DNA of 38,778 nucleotides, taken from IMG/VR virus record IMGVR_UViG_3300032285_000968, positions 1 through 38,778 of that record; one strand, written 5' to 3'. Within the stretch, counting starts at the first letter, position 1. Each line of letters opens with the position of its first letter. This document shows positions 23,341 to 38,300 of this stretch, one piece after another. The notes beneath the pieces were generated by a model. It saw nothing but the letters and a program-made list of their open reading frames with translations, was not told the DNA's origin and made no database searches. Origin of the DNA: a virus. The position numbers and the translations under genes are program-made.

Positions 23341-26300
23341 TTAACGTTGTCCAAAGAATACTAAAGCTACTGGTGCTCCATCTATTCCGCCTGTAAAGTT
23401 CATCTTTGATGTAACTTGTATCGCATTGCCGGCAGTATTATAGATTTGGTCATTTTGAATCTTAATCTGTCCAGCGGTCAGTGTATTTACGTTCAATGCA
23501 CTCTGTCCGCCACCAATTTGAGCTGTAATATAGCTCTTGATAGCTTTCTGTGTTGGCAGAATGTTATCGCTGTTAGCAACGAAGAACGGATCTGTCGAGA
23601 AGCTAGTAATCGTAGCAGAGTTTACACCTAAGTTAACCGAGTTCAAAGTCAAGCTCTGTAGACCTGCTAGGTTAAACGCACTAGCGTTCAATGTAGCAGT
23701 ACCAGTTGACTGCTGAACTCCGAACAAGTTACCAACGTTGAAGTTACCGTCTTGGTCAGTACTTGTAAAGAACACACGACCTCCACCTGTTTGATATTGC
23801 TGATTAGCTTGTATAGCATTTCCAGCAACTACATACGGATAGTTAGTTTGTGTTTGATTACCAGTACCGATATACAAGAAGTCGTGTCCTGTTAGACGTA
23901 CTTGACTGTATTTCAATCGTGTAGTAATCAGTGTACCATGTACAGGAGCATTCAATGTAGTCAAACTTGGGTTGATCGTGAATGTTGCTGTGTAGTAATT
24001 GTTACCTGTTCCTGGTTGGATCAACTGGCTAGCATTTGTAGAAACTAGCTTGTACCACTGATTAGCACCAGTAATTGTAGCAAATTGTACGTTTGCACCA
24101 GCTGAAGGCAATCCAGTGTATGTGCTGACAAAGTTGACGTTGATTGTGCTACTTGTATTTTGATACAAATCGCTATATCCGTCGCCTAATGTTGTTGCTG
24201 TAGCAGTAGTATTATTAGTACCACGTGTTGCAAAACTTGGGTTGCCTAATGCGCCATCGCCCAAACGAGCACGTAATCCAACGTCTATCACGTGATTCGG
24301 ATCGAATACTCTGACCACAGGACCAGCTCGATAAATCATACCAGACGGTGTTGTTGTGCTTAGTGTTACTGGTGTAGTTCCTCCAGGTGTTGCAGTTACT
24401 TGGAAAGTTCCTGCTGGAGCACTGGTTACAGTTACACTTGAACCGATCACATAGTAAGTTGTGTTAACAGTTAGTCCGCTAGTAGTTACAGTATTAAATT
24501 CAATTGGCTGATTGTTAGCAGTACTTGTGCTTAATCCTGTGATGTCATCCGCTGTAATAACGTTTGTACTAGTCGTTGTTGCAGTAACGTTACCTTTTGG
24601 ATATCCGCTTCCTGGTTCAACTAAGCGCACTTCAATCACGCTGTTGCTTGCTACCTTGACACGACCTAGTGTTCTAGCACCAGTCCTAATGCTGTTGGCC
24701 ACAGTTCCAGCTGTACCACTTACTGCTACGAATAGCGGAACAGCTCCTAGTGTTACACTGGCTTGTGGATTACCGAATGCTATACCAGTCCAGCTAGTGT
24801 AGCTTGGCAGTGTGCGAGCAGTCCAGTTAATACCGTCCCAGCTTGTGGCACAGACGTTAGTACCTGTTTTGCTAGTCCAAGAACCTGTATCGCTAATCAC
24901 TGATGTGATCGGACTTAATGTTGGGCTAGAGCTTAGTGTAATGTTATTGCCACTGATGCTTGCGATATAGTATGTAGAACCCGATGTTAAGTTTCCTAAC
25001 ACTGCTCCAGATACTAGAGTCCAGCTACCTGCTGAATTAGTTAATGCAAAATTGCTTGTACCACCATATGCAGTAACTATGCTTATCTGTGTACTGCTTA
25101 TTACTTCTGATACAAAGTAAGTTACACCGTTAGTGATACCGCCAAATGTTCCGCCAGCCACAGTAGTCCATGCTCCATTACCGTTGCCGGGATTGAATAC
25201 ACTGCCACCATAGCTTGTGCTAATAGTGATTTGATTAGCACCAGCTGTTGGATTGATAATGTAGTATGTTGCACCGCTAGACAAGTTGCCATACGTTGCA
25301 CCTGCTACGAATGTCCAAGCACCATTTGCACCTGCTGTTACTGTAACAGATCCAGTTCCATATGATGTGTACAATGTGATATTGTTTCCGCTCGGTGCAC
25401 CTGCTAGATAATAAGTAACACCGCTTGTGATTCCGCCAAATACAGCACCTGCTGTTACGCTTACTGATTGACTTGATGTAGTCGATAATGTAAAATCGCT
25501 GGTTGCTGTGTTAGTAGTTCCAACAGCCAGTGTATTACCAATAATCTTAGTGATATAATACACTGAACTTGATAACAAGTTACCAACGTTAGTTCCTACT
25601 TGGAATGATTCGCCTACCAACATACCTGTTGTGTTACTTACAGTAATTATGTTACCAGTAAATGTTAATGTTGCAGGACTTCCTGAACTTGCAACTGTCT
25701 GCGAAACACTTACAGCATATGTACCTTGCTGGCCTGGAGTATAGAAACTATAATTTCCAGCGGCCTGCTGTGTAAGTGTAACTGCGGCACCAGCGGCATT
25801 TGCTAATGGCACTGTTGTACTAGATGTGACATATGTCGGGCCAACGTATGTTCCGTTAGGAACACCGGTACCACTTATTAGTTGTCCAATAGCAATACCA
25901 GTTCCGTTGTTAACAACAAAAGTACTAGTTCCTGAACTGCCTCCGCTAGAGTAACTTGGAGTGACTGAAGCTGTGTTAGTTGCTGTTAGCTGTGTAGTAA
26001 TATAAGTTCCAGCTGTTGTGGTTGAACCAGATACGACCATACCGTTTACAATGCTAGCACTTGGTGCAAACATCATAGTTAAAGTAGTACCAGCAATGTA
26101 ACTAGTACCGCTTGCTGTTGAATTAGTAGTAGCTGTTAGTGTTGTTGCCTGTGTAACGGCTGTGAATACAATGCTCTCTCCTGAAACAAGTCCTGTACTA
26201 CTGCTTAATGTAAAGGCATTGCCAGCAGTAGTTGCCGCTGTTAAAGTACCAGTCTGTGTCACTGCTGTGAACACGATTGGTTCGCCAGCTGACATACCAG

Positions 26301-29300
26301 TGTTCGAACCTACAGTAATTAAATTACCTGTACTTGATACTGCTGTTGCTGTAGTTGTCTGTGTCACTGCTGTGAACACGATTGGTTCGCCTATAGTCAT
26401 ACCAGTTGTAGAATTAACTGTGATAATATCACCTGTTGATGTGATAGGAGTAGCAGTTATATTCTGACTAGAACTTACTGTATAGCTTACACCACCTATC
26501 GCACTACTTGCGATAGTGCCTAAGGTCTGGCTAATAGTCCAAGTACTGCTTGAACCAGATACGATATAAGCACTGAACGCACCGCTGATAGCTGTGCTTG
26601 GAACTAAAGTTGTTGTATTAACAGTATATGCTGAACCTGTAATAGTCTGACCTGTAATAGTCTGACTTGGGGTTACGTTGTAAGTACCTTGTACACCTGC
26701 GGCAACCGATGTATATGTACCGGATGCTTGTGTATGGAATGGTTGACTTACAGTAATCACAGCGCCTACAACGTTTGTAATATAAGTGTTATTAAACAAA
26801 CCAGTACCAGTAATCAACTGTCCTACAGCAAATCCTGAACCAGAAGCTAATGTCACTGCTGTTGCAGCCGGAGCACCGCCTGATGAGTATGCTTGGCTAC
26901 CTAGTGTGCCAGCAGTGCCTGTAACTTGGGTAACAATAAATGTACCTGCTGTTGTTGTCCCACCGCTGATTACCATACCAGGAATAAATGAACCACTTGC
27001 CGGAGCACTAGTCATAGTCAATACTATTGGCGTAGCAGTTGTACAAGTTGCTGTTTGGCTGATGCTTACATACCATGTGCTACTTGCACTAGTAGGAGTA
27101 CCAGTAATGTTAGATACAATAACTGTACCAGCTGTAACTGTACCACCGCTTAGTACGTATCCTGGTTGTATGCTACCACTGTTAGCAGACACAGTAAGAA
27201 TGTTGCCTGAAATGTTACCTGTAATAGTTTGTCCAGAACCCGGAGCGATACCTGCATTAGTTGATGCACTAGTAGCAGTTACAGTTCCAGTAATATAAGT
27301 GGCATAGTTGGTAATACCTGTTCCGCTTAATTGTTCGTTAGTCTGTATTGCTGTTGCACTACCTACACTGTAAGAACCGGTTAATGTAAGAATACCAGTT
27401 TGTACTCCACTTGGCCAGTAGTTGGCAAGAATGTAACCAGTTCCATTTGTAAATGCTGTACCGGTTAGTGATTGTCCAATAGCAACTGTTCCTGTTGGGG
27501 TTCCAATAGTTAATGTACTACCACTGATGCTCGATCCTGTAGAAGTAAAACTGTTGCTAGCTGTAATATAAGTTCCAGCAGTTACACCAGAACCAGTTAA
27601 CTGCTGTCCTACAACTACTTGTCCTGTCTGAGGAATAGCTGTAAAGACTGTGCCTGCATTACCACTAGTACCATTAGATATAAATGATGTACTTGCGTTA
27701 ACGGCTACTGTATGAGCTGCCAAACTAGATGTTCCGGTTTGTGTCACTTGTGTTGGCACAATGCTATTACCTACGTTCAATCCAGCAGTGCTACTTAGTG
27801 TTACTAAGTTAGTACCCGAAGCTGTTGCTGTAATAGTAGGAGTCGGCATGTTAGCTACTGCAACAAACTGTCCTTCTCCGTATGCCACTGATTTCCATTG
27901 TTGTGTAGTTGGAAGTCCTGATGCATATGTTCCGTTTACGCCCGACTTGTTGCTTGCTAGTGTCCAGTTAGTACCATTATTCAAACTGTATGCAACATAA
28001 GTTCCGTTAGAAGATACTGCCAAGAATCGTCCGTTACCGTAAGTTACGTTAGTCCATGCAGTTGCTACGCTCGGTAATGATCCGCCAGCTGTAAATGTCG
28101 CACCGCCGTTGCTTGATACAACGGTTGAAGTGCCGCCGTTTTGTACAGCAACAAAAAATCCGTTACCATAAGCAACACTTGCCCAGTATCCTGAGCTGAT
28201 GTTTCCGCTAGTGATAGTAGAAGCAACCCATGTAACGCCATCAGTGCTCTTAGAAATTGTACCTGCTGTAGATACAAGTCCGCCCACTGCTACGAATACA
28301 CCGCCGCCATATGCAAGAGATTTAAAGTTTTGGTTAGTACTGTTATTAGTAACACTGCTTGACCATGCACTTGACAAACCAGCAGTAGTTGAGTAGGCAG
28401 AAGTAGTAGAACTACCAGATATCGCTACCCACTTAGCATTGCTATCAGTGATAGTTACTGTTGGAGTTGCAGTATATCCATAACCCGAAACAGCCAGAGT
28501 CAATGCACTAACGCCATAGTTAGTTAACGTGATACCAGTTCCAACACTTGCCTGTGTAGCCACGTAAGTAAATTGAGCACTGCCCAATGTTACATTGGTT
28601 AGAGTTGTTGAATTTGCATAATCAAATGTTGGTGTTCCGCTATATGTACCAGATCCTGCACATAGATAAATTCTACCTGCGGCTGTCTGATAATAAGTTC
28701 CACTTGTTACTGCTCCTCCTGGAGTATAAGACGTTGGAGTTAGTCCTTGTGGCTGGCTAATAGTTATTGTTGGAGTGCTGAAATAATTTTTACCCCAGCT
28801 GTTCATTGTAATACCAGAAACAATGCTAGTAACTGCTGTTACGACAGGAGCATTTACACCCGTAGTATATCCGCTACCGTTAATGCTCATAGTTACAGCA
28901 ACAATAGTTCCATTTAGTACTTGGCACGTTGCTGTCGCACCAGTACCAAATCCAGACGGAGCTACAATGTTGATTGTTGGAGGTGTTGTGTAGTTATATC
29001 CACCATTAAGAATTGTAATGCTTACGATCTGTGAAGCACTAGAACCAGTTCCAACCACCGCTTGTAGTACTGCGCCGGTTCCTCCTAAACCACCGATTAG
29101 AGCGGTAGCTACGGCACCTGAACCGCCACCATATACAACTCCTACCCAGTTTTCTGTTGAACCTGGCAGTGCGCCACCTGCGGCCCACGTTTTACCATCA
29201 GTGCCTAGTGCAGTACCTGTACCGCCTGTTGCGATAGAAACATAATATCCATCGCCGTACACTACAGATCCATAAGTACCTGTTCCAAGTGCAGGCAATG

Positions 29301-32300
29301 TTCTTGCTGTTGCATTGAAACCCGGTTCAGTGTAAGAAATCCTTGGTTCAATAGTATAAGTTGTTGTTAAGTCTGTTGTATTTGTATAAACGGCTGTTAG
29401 ACCAGATCCAGTTGTGTTACCTGGAACTACGTGATCCCAACCTGCGGCAAACAATCCTGTTCCTACAGTACCAGTTATACTTAGACCCGATTGTGTAGTT
29501 GTGATAGCAACTACTGGGCCGCCTGGTACTAAACTAACTGAGAAGCTAGCAGTACTTAGATTTAATGCTGAAACATAATAAACTGTTCCTGCATCTAATC
29601 CGTTAAAACTAGAAGCAAATGTAATTGCCTTACCAGCTGTTAAAGTATTAGTAGCAGTAATTAGATTATTAGTAATTGCTGTTGCAGTTACAGTTACAGT
29701 GCTTGCCGCACCGCCAGCCAATGTCACAGCATTTGTACCATCAGAACTTAATGTAAATTGTGTTGGTGTCAATGCTATTACATAATACAAAGATGCTGCC
29801 GATAGATTATCAAAAGCCGCATTTAAGTAGATTGGCATGTTTAGATACATGCTAGCTGTACTTGTAGTTGTTAATAAGTTTACAGTACCACCGATAGCTG
29901 TCGATGACTGAGACACAGACTGACTAATAGTCCATGTAGATCCGCTACCGCTACCGCTTAGGTTAGAAACAATATATGTTCCTGCTGGAATTGCTCCACC
30001 GCTAATTATGGCTCCTGGAACAATCGTACCGCTTGAAACTGTACCGATAGTTAGGGTTGTACCGCTAATGCTCGAACCAGTTGTAGCAAAAGTTGCTCTA
30101 GTAGAAGCTGATACCATTAATGGTGCAAAACTGTCTTTAACAACTGTACAAATCTTAGTACCGTTTACGTTTGTTAAAATGTTTGCATATTGTCCAACAC
30201 CAGTACCACCTGTTAATGTGATTCTCATGTTGTTGTAGGCATTTGTCAAGGCAGCATCTGTTGCTGCCAATGTGAAGAATCCTAGAGTGCTAGCCTGTCC
30301 AGTGTTACTTGCTGTTACATAGCTTGTACCACCTACGCTAGAATTACTTACAGTGCCAGTATCGATGATTCGTGTTTCAAAAACGCTTGCGTTTCTAAAT
30401 TCATCCGAGGTAATTGTTGGTGGAACACCGGATGCACTGACCGAGAACACAGTATTAGAATAAGAACTACCAGCGTTGCCGTATTCTAAACGCAATACTT
30501 GGTTTGTAGTATCTGTCAATACTGATGTGATCTGTGCCTGTGCCGCACGGTTGTTGATGTTACAGAATATAGGAGTTTCAGTAGTATCAGTACCTTCTGC
30601 TACGACTCCGTATGTACCATAAGAACTGTTACCGTTAGTAGCACGTATACGTCCACCTAGCTCTGCCATATATCCAGCATAACTGTAGTAGTTGAACACT
30701 GAAACAAGTTCTGACAGTGAATTAGCACCAGTAGTCATCCAACCAATGCCGTCGCCGATAATACAAGTGTAATCGTTGGACACCATAGAACGGTAACCGC
30801 CGGCATGTAATGCTCCGTCGACTTTAGCACCATAACATGCATAACCAAACATTGTGCAGTTTTGTACATAGCATGAACGGCCATATACCCATGCGTTACT
30901 GTCGTTTGGTCCAAATCCTGGATCAAGACTAGTAAATGCGCCGCCTGTTGGACGTTTTGTTCCGTAGGCTAGGCTCGAGTTTGTTAGATAACCTTTTAGA
31001 CCGTTCATAGTCATGTTGCGGATACCGCAACTGTTACGAACTAGCCACATATCCGAACCCGAAGAGCCATTAATTGCGTTCAATAATACTTGAGCCGCTC
31101 TTAAGCTTCTGTAATTTCCAGTGTACTGCAAGTCATAAATGATAGCATTTAGGAAATAATTTATATCGCTCTGTGTATCCGGATTCTGATAATAGTATGC
31201 TACGCTCATAGAACCAGAAGAAGCTGTTAATGTTACATTTGGATACACTGTTCCAGTATTGGTGTTTAGATAACCTTCAGCTGTTGTAATTGTAAACGTT
31301 GTAGTAGATGAAACACTAGAAACATAATATAACGATGTGTTGTTTATTCCACCGAACAATCCGCCCGCAACTGCTGTAACACCAGTAATACTAGGCTGTG
31401 TAGCAAAAGAAATCGCTGTGCCGCCAATAGTAGATGCAACTGTTAAGCTAGTACCGCTAGCAGTTTTTACATAATATGCATTGCCTGATGTTACTCCGCC
31501 GCCTGATCCTGTTCCAACGTTTGCCGAGAACACGATTGGCATTCCTGCAACAATTCCTGCTGGCATCGAAGCACTAGTTGTAATAGTAGTTCCAGTGCAA
31601 CTTGCTATAGAAATAGTATAAGGTGTATAGCTAAATTTTACAGGATCGTTTACGTTTAGATTGTGCGGAGCACTTGTTGTAAATTCTCCGGTAGTTGAAC
31701 TTGTTACTGTATAGGTGTAAGTATTTGCGTAATATGCTGTTGTCTCTGCAAGCAAGAATGGTATATTTGCACGTAATATTTCAACACCCTTGGCAATTCC
31801 AAGATTGTTGTTATATGTGATAGTACCATTAACTTCAGGAGTTAGCGAACTTTGTCCTTTGTTCAACATATTGATTACAATATTTGTTGATGTAACAACG
31901 CTAGCTGCCTGTGTTGAATAAGAACTAATGCTTGCAGTTATTAGTGTCTGCAAATAATTTAATGAAGCAATAGTTGCTTGTTTTTCGTAACCTAATACTT
32001 GATAATCCTGAGTTCTGTTGTATGCCCTACCAGCAGTAACGCTAGCAAAATTACTACCTAACAGCATGTCATACATTGCCGCTGTAGTAACTTTAACAAC
32101 ATCGCGTTGAACATAAGTTGAATTGTATGTCAACGCTGGATAAGTTGTGTTAACATATGTGTTTACTTGTGCTTGATAACTGTTAGAAGTTGTTAATACA
32201 AATGTCAATCCAGTTAGCGATCCAGTAACTGTTGTAATAGCTGAGCCGCCTGAAGTAGCAGATAATGTAAAGGTTGAAGAACCATTTGTTCCTACAACAT

Positions 32301-35300
32301 AATAAGTTGTTGGGCTAGAATAGCCAACTAAATTTCCGTTACCAATCAATGTTCCGCTTACAGTGATAGTATTACCATAACCTATAGTTATACCTGCACT
32401 AGTGAGGCTAGTACAACTAAATGTACCGCTAGTTCCAGTTATAGTCAATGCGGCTAATGTTGTAGCAGTAGTAGTACCAACTAGTGAAGCACTTACTGTA
32501 TTAAATGCTGTCAGGCTGCTAGAGTTAGTCCAACCTAGATATGGCATATTAATAGTTTGTAGAGGAATCGATAAACCAGTTCCGTTCGTAAATGTTGCTA
32601 CAGTACCATTGTAACTAGTCGACAATTGGAATTGTGTAGTTGTTAGTCCTGAACTTAGAACATAGTAAATCTGGCCAGAACCGATAACTGTGCTTGACAA
32701 TCCATTAGCAGTTGTCTGTGGTATTACGATATCGCCTGCTACTAGACCGTGTACTGAATTGCCAATAGTAACAGTATTATTACTGCTGTATGATGCAGAA
32801 GTAAATGTGATAGCTACACCTAGATAAGCGTTAGTTAACGAAGATGCTAGGGTTACAGTTGTAGAACTTGTAGTAGTTGCCGCAACATAGTATGTTGTGC
32901 TAACAGCTAGACCACCACTTGTTGAAATACTTGCGCCAGTTGTGATAGGTGTACCTTGCACATAACTTGCCGCTGTACCTAATGTTACATTAACACCAGC
33001 CGCTGTAGCAGTAATAGTGTTTGAAGTAGTGCCAATTGTAAAAGTGTTTCCACTAGCAATAGTTGTAGCAGTTACAATAGGAGCACCATTAGTTAATCCG
33101 TTAGTAACATATCCTAATACTACTGTCATCAATGTATTGAAACGGCCTGCATCTCTGGTAGAACCAACAGATCCAGATGCAGTTGGCAATACTTGTGCAA
33201 CAGATCCTAATGGAGTTGCTACTGCTGTTCCTACAATAACTTGCTGTGCAATAGTGCTGATATAGTTAAGCGCATTAATAAATGCTGTAGACAAACCGCT
33301 AGCAATCTGCGTACCGTACAATGCAGAATAATAAGCCATACCTGCTTCTTGAGATTGCCAGTTACCACCGTAAGTTAAATCATAGTGGATAGCATCTAGA
33401 ACATAGCCTGCATCTCTCTGTGTTTTAGCCACTGAGTAATTAGGATTAGTTGTGATTGAGCTATAGTTAGTATTGATATAAGCGATAACTTCTGACAATA
33501 AGAACGCTCTGTTAGCTTCTAATAGTGCTACAGTTGCGCTGGCATCCGATACTGTTACTGAAAGAATTCCACCTGAACTTACTTGTGTCACATTAAGAAC
33601 GATATCGTTTGTAGAACGCTGTCCACCTATGCTATCTCCATATATACGGAGTTTACTGCTAGTTGTATAGCTTGCACCCGGTGTAGTTACTACGATATTG
33701 AATCCATAATATCCGTTGCCATTGCTGATTCTAGTAATAGTGAAAGCCGCTGTGCCGTCACCACCGCCTGTTACACTTGCGGCTGTCACACCAGTATAAG
33801 TTGCTAATGGTAACCCTTGTTGCGGCCAAATAACTTGCGTTGGTGCCGCGCCGTTTGTCAAATAATTATTGATATCGTCAATAGTTGCTTGTGTTTGTAT
33901 AACTGCTCCACTGGCTGCAATCATCTTCATCTTGTAATACATGAAGTTAATAGCGCCTAATGTTGGAGGAAGTTGTCCGCTTGCAGTTGAACGCAAGTTA
34001 GTAGCACTTGTATTGGCACGATTAAATGCTCTTCCTGCCTGTATAGCATTAAAGTTTGAACCATAAACCATGTCATAGTTCAATGCGTTTACAATCAGTA
34101 ATGCATCTCTATTGATAAGAGCTGAATTTGAAAATACTACTGACTGATAATATTTGCTGACCCACACTGTGGCATCGCTAGCAATATTAGTGTTTAGAGC
34201 TGCCACAGCATTATAAGCTGTCTGCAAGTCTGAAGCTTGTGCTCCGATGTACGATGATATCGCAGTGTCAGGAGTACCGTTAGTGATATAGTTGGCTACG
34301 TTATAGATGCGATCGAACAAGAATGCACCAGATGCCGCACTTCCTGCTGTTCCTGAACCATTGACAGTTAATGAATTTCCAGATTGTGCAGTGAATGAAG
34401 TCTTCTGTGCAATCTTAGAAACAATAGTTGCCATGTACTGGAACATCTGTACAAATCCAGCTTTTTCCGTAGTTAGGATCTGTAGTGCATTCAAGGAATA
34501 ATAGCTTGCGCCTGCTACTAATGATTGAGAATTTCCACCGTATGTTAAATCATAAAGTATGCTGTCTAGGATATAGCTGATATCTCTAGAACCTTTTGAT
34601 AAACCTACAGCACCTTCTGTTGAATATACCGCAGGATAATTGTTTGCTAGATATTGAAGTGTATCAGCAATAATAAATTGATAATTCTGTCTTACTTGTG
34701 TTAATGCATAGCTATAGCCAGTTGTGTTTCCTGTACTATTGGATACACCTTGGCTAGTAGTGCCATAGACAGCATTAGTTAACGATGCAGTGTTAAAACC
34801 AGTCGGTTGTGGCATAACTATCACTGGTTCATTGTTCAATCCGTTGGCTGCTAAACTGTAAAGTATATCAAAACTAGATTTTAAATTAGTGATAGCAGTA
34901 GCACTGCCAGTTGAAGCGGCCGGAAGACTTGTAACCTGTGCAACACTATTACCTGTGCTTGGTGTTATAGTAGTGTTTGACATCAAGTTTGGAATTAAAC
35001 TTCTAATCCTTGTCAAGGCTGCTTGTGATTTAGGAACAACTGTTGCCAGCTGTGGATCAGCCGCAAATGGTTGTACTACTGTAGAACGCAATTCGTCTCC
35101 AACGATTGCAGTAAAAGCCGGGACGTTGATTGGAAGGATTTCGTTGTAAGTTCCTGTCTTAACACTAATTGTAGTAGATGGATTGATTACCGCAGGAATG
35201 CTTACATTAGTCTGTGCGGTTAATGCGTTAGTCACTATAGTGATCAAATTCTGTACAGTAGATGCTGATCCAGATTCTGCTGTGTATAAATTATTAGTAA

Positions 35301-38300
35301 TCTGACTAGCCATCGAAGCTGAAGTAAATGTTCCGCCGTTATTCAATGTCTGATATAGCGAAGCTTGTTGGATCGCTGAATTAGAAAGAACACTCGGAAC
35401 AAGAGTTGTTTTCATAAAACTCAAACTTGCTACAAATGGATTGATATCGTAGCTGTAGACTCCACTAGTCAACGTTCCATTGCTGAAGAATGCATTAGTG
35501 TTTTTAGTTGTCTGGGAAGTTCCGCTGTGTGTTAGGTCAAAGTTTGCGCCTTCGATAATCAAGCCAGCATCTCTTTCTGCTTTACTTGAACTGTAAACAT
35601 ATGCACCAGTGTTTGCTGTTGATGTTGTAGTCAATAATACTACAGAACTGCTACCTTGTGTTGCTACTACAGTGAAGTGTGTAGAATCGATTACTTGATA
35701 GACATAATAAGTGCTTCCTGCTGTTACGCCACCTGCTGTTGCACTGAACACGATTGGCATGCCAACATACATATTAGCAGTAGTAGTCTGGAATGTTGTT
35801 CCTGAACCTGGTGTTCCTACTGTAAACTGGTTTGGTCTTGTTGGATCGCCGTTTACAGTTGTTCCTGTAATATTAAAAGTATAGTTATAAGTTACATATG
35901 CGGCTGTTTCTTTCATTATGAACTGTTTGTTCATAGATAATAGCATACCTGAATTAGGGTTTAAGTATCCTGCTTCTACCTGTTGGCAAGCATATCTAAT
36001 GCTAGCCCAAGGTTTATCGATAGTAGTTCCTTGCCCGTTACCTGTAGTGTCTATACCGTTAGGTGCAACATATACGATGTTATTAATCTGGCCATAGTAC
36101 TGCCAAGCTGGTTGATTATTATTAACACGAAGAATTTGTCCGTCTGTTCCGATAGGTAGACGTGTTGGTCCAGTAGAACCATAGTAGAACATATCACCTT
36201 GTGTGGTTAATGTTGCTTGTTCAGTACCAGATGCCAGTAGGTTCCAGTAAGTTGCAGAAGTATCTGCATCTGGTCTATTTGCTAAACTGGCAGTGTGTGC
36301 GCTTACGCATACATAGGAGCTTGCTCCCCAAAATGTAACATCGCCTGCAACGTATGTTCCAGCATTATACCATGTTGTCGAGAATCCCGAAACAGTAATA
36401 CCAGTAATAACTGTGCTACCTACTGTCGAGATTGTGATAGTAGCATCGTTTGCTGGACTTATTCCACCCAATGAAGTACCATAGATCTTGATAGTTTCTG
36501 CGGCAGTGTAACCTGTACCACCGGTTGCTATTGCTACGGAATAAACAGTACCGGCTCTAGTAATGTTAAATGTTGCACCAGTTCCAGAAGATGTAGTGAT
36601 GCCAGCACGACCTGTAATAGTTGTAGTAGAAACTGTTTGAGTTTGGCTTACAGTCCATGTTGAGCCTGATCCAGAAACAATATATGTTCCTGGAAGTATT
36701 GTTCCTCCTGATAACTGCATACCCACTGTTATAGTGCCGCTTGCTAGAGTGCCTACAGCTAATGTAGTGCCAGTAATCGTCGAATTATTCATAACTGCTG
36801 GCACTAGAGTGACAGCAGAATATATTACGCTAGTTTGAGGATTGTACTTAATACCAGTGTTTAGTACAGTCCAATATGTAGCATTTGGTGGTGTTAAATT
36901 GCTAGGATTATCCAATATAGCAAGATAAGTGTATCCGCCTATGCGAACTACATCGCCTACTTTATATGTAGGAGATGCACTAACGGTATAATCATTTCGG
37001 AAATTAAAACCAGTTGTATAAATTTGCCAGTAGGCTGTTGCTGTGCTAGGAGTCTGTGGACTTGCACTTCCATTGTTTTGTACACAGGCATAGGTGTATC
37101 CGCCGTATGTAACAAGATCACCTACAACATAGTTATTAGCAGAGTTGTAAGTGTTCATAAATTCAAAACCACCTACAAACTGTGTAAACTTAGCTGAATC
37201 TAATGCTGTTCCTGAAGCAGTGTGTGCTTGTGTACAGATCCACAAATCTGCACCGTATCGAACGATATCGTTTACACGATATCTCATTGCGGCTGCGGTG
37301 ATAGTAACTTGAGAACCACTGCTTCCTACAGTCTGGCTTGGAGTAATAGTCCATGTACTGGCAGCGGTTCCTGTAGAACCGCTTCCTGTTAAGCTAGCAG
37401 TAACAGTAGTTCCTGATGCTAGGCCGCCGCCGCTGATAATTTGATTTGTAGAAAGTGTTCCACTGTTACTACTAGATGCTATTACGCTTAGTGTTAAAGT
37501 AGTTCCAGAAGTATAACCAGTCAATGTTGCACCAGAGCTCCATAGACCTAAATATGTGATACCTGCATTGAATACTGTCCATTTTCCTTGATCCTGTTCT
37601 AGTCCAAGGCTGTAAGTATTAGCACTAACGTGTGCGGCACTACAAACATATGTGAATCCACCATAGCTTACAATGTCATTAACTTTGTAACGAGTGTTGA
37701 TGGTCCAGGCACTATTATAACTGAAACTAGTTGCAAAAGTAGTCCATTTGCTAGAATCTGCTTCGAGACCTAGCTGACTTGTTCCAGCGACTGTTCCTAA
37801 TGTAGTTACAGCATAGCTGCCAGTTAAGGCAAATTGTACTTGAGAAGTAGTGCAAGCTGTTACCGTAAATGATCCGTTAATGTTATTAATAACACCAGTA
37901 GTCTGTGCAGGACTAAAACCGGCAGTGGTAATAGTTGCACCTACAAGGAACGGTTGTACTGCTTGGGTTGAAAATGTAATAGTAGCAACGCCGCCAGTAA
38001 CTGTAATACCTGTAGCTGTTATAGTAGCTGTAGAAGATGCGCTAGTATGTGCAGTTGTACACTGATACACATATCCGCCATATTGTACCAAATCGCCTAA
38101 TTGATAATATGTAGCATTAGACCATGCGCCGATCCATTTTGTTCCGTCAGCTACTATATTCCAACAAGTTGGATTAGCATTCAAGTCTGTAGCAAACAGC
38201 GAACTAGACGAATGACTTAAAACACAAATATATGTTTTACCGTTAACGGTTACAACGTCATCTACTGCGTAGGATGTACCGCTAGCGGTCCAGTTTCCTT

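Noticed and set aside
24512-27298. Plus-strand valine/proline-rich frames opposite the giant fibre
   Set aside because: They are the reverse complement of Thr/Gly/Ala repeats with no start signals, so they are shadows.
24865-27846. CRISPR-like or satellite repeat array
   Set aside because: Repeats are in-frame, diverged and of varying spacing within a coding gene, with no constant spacer length and no cas genes.
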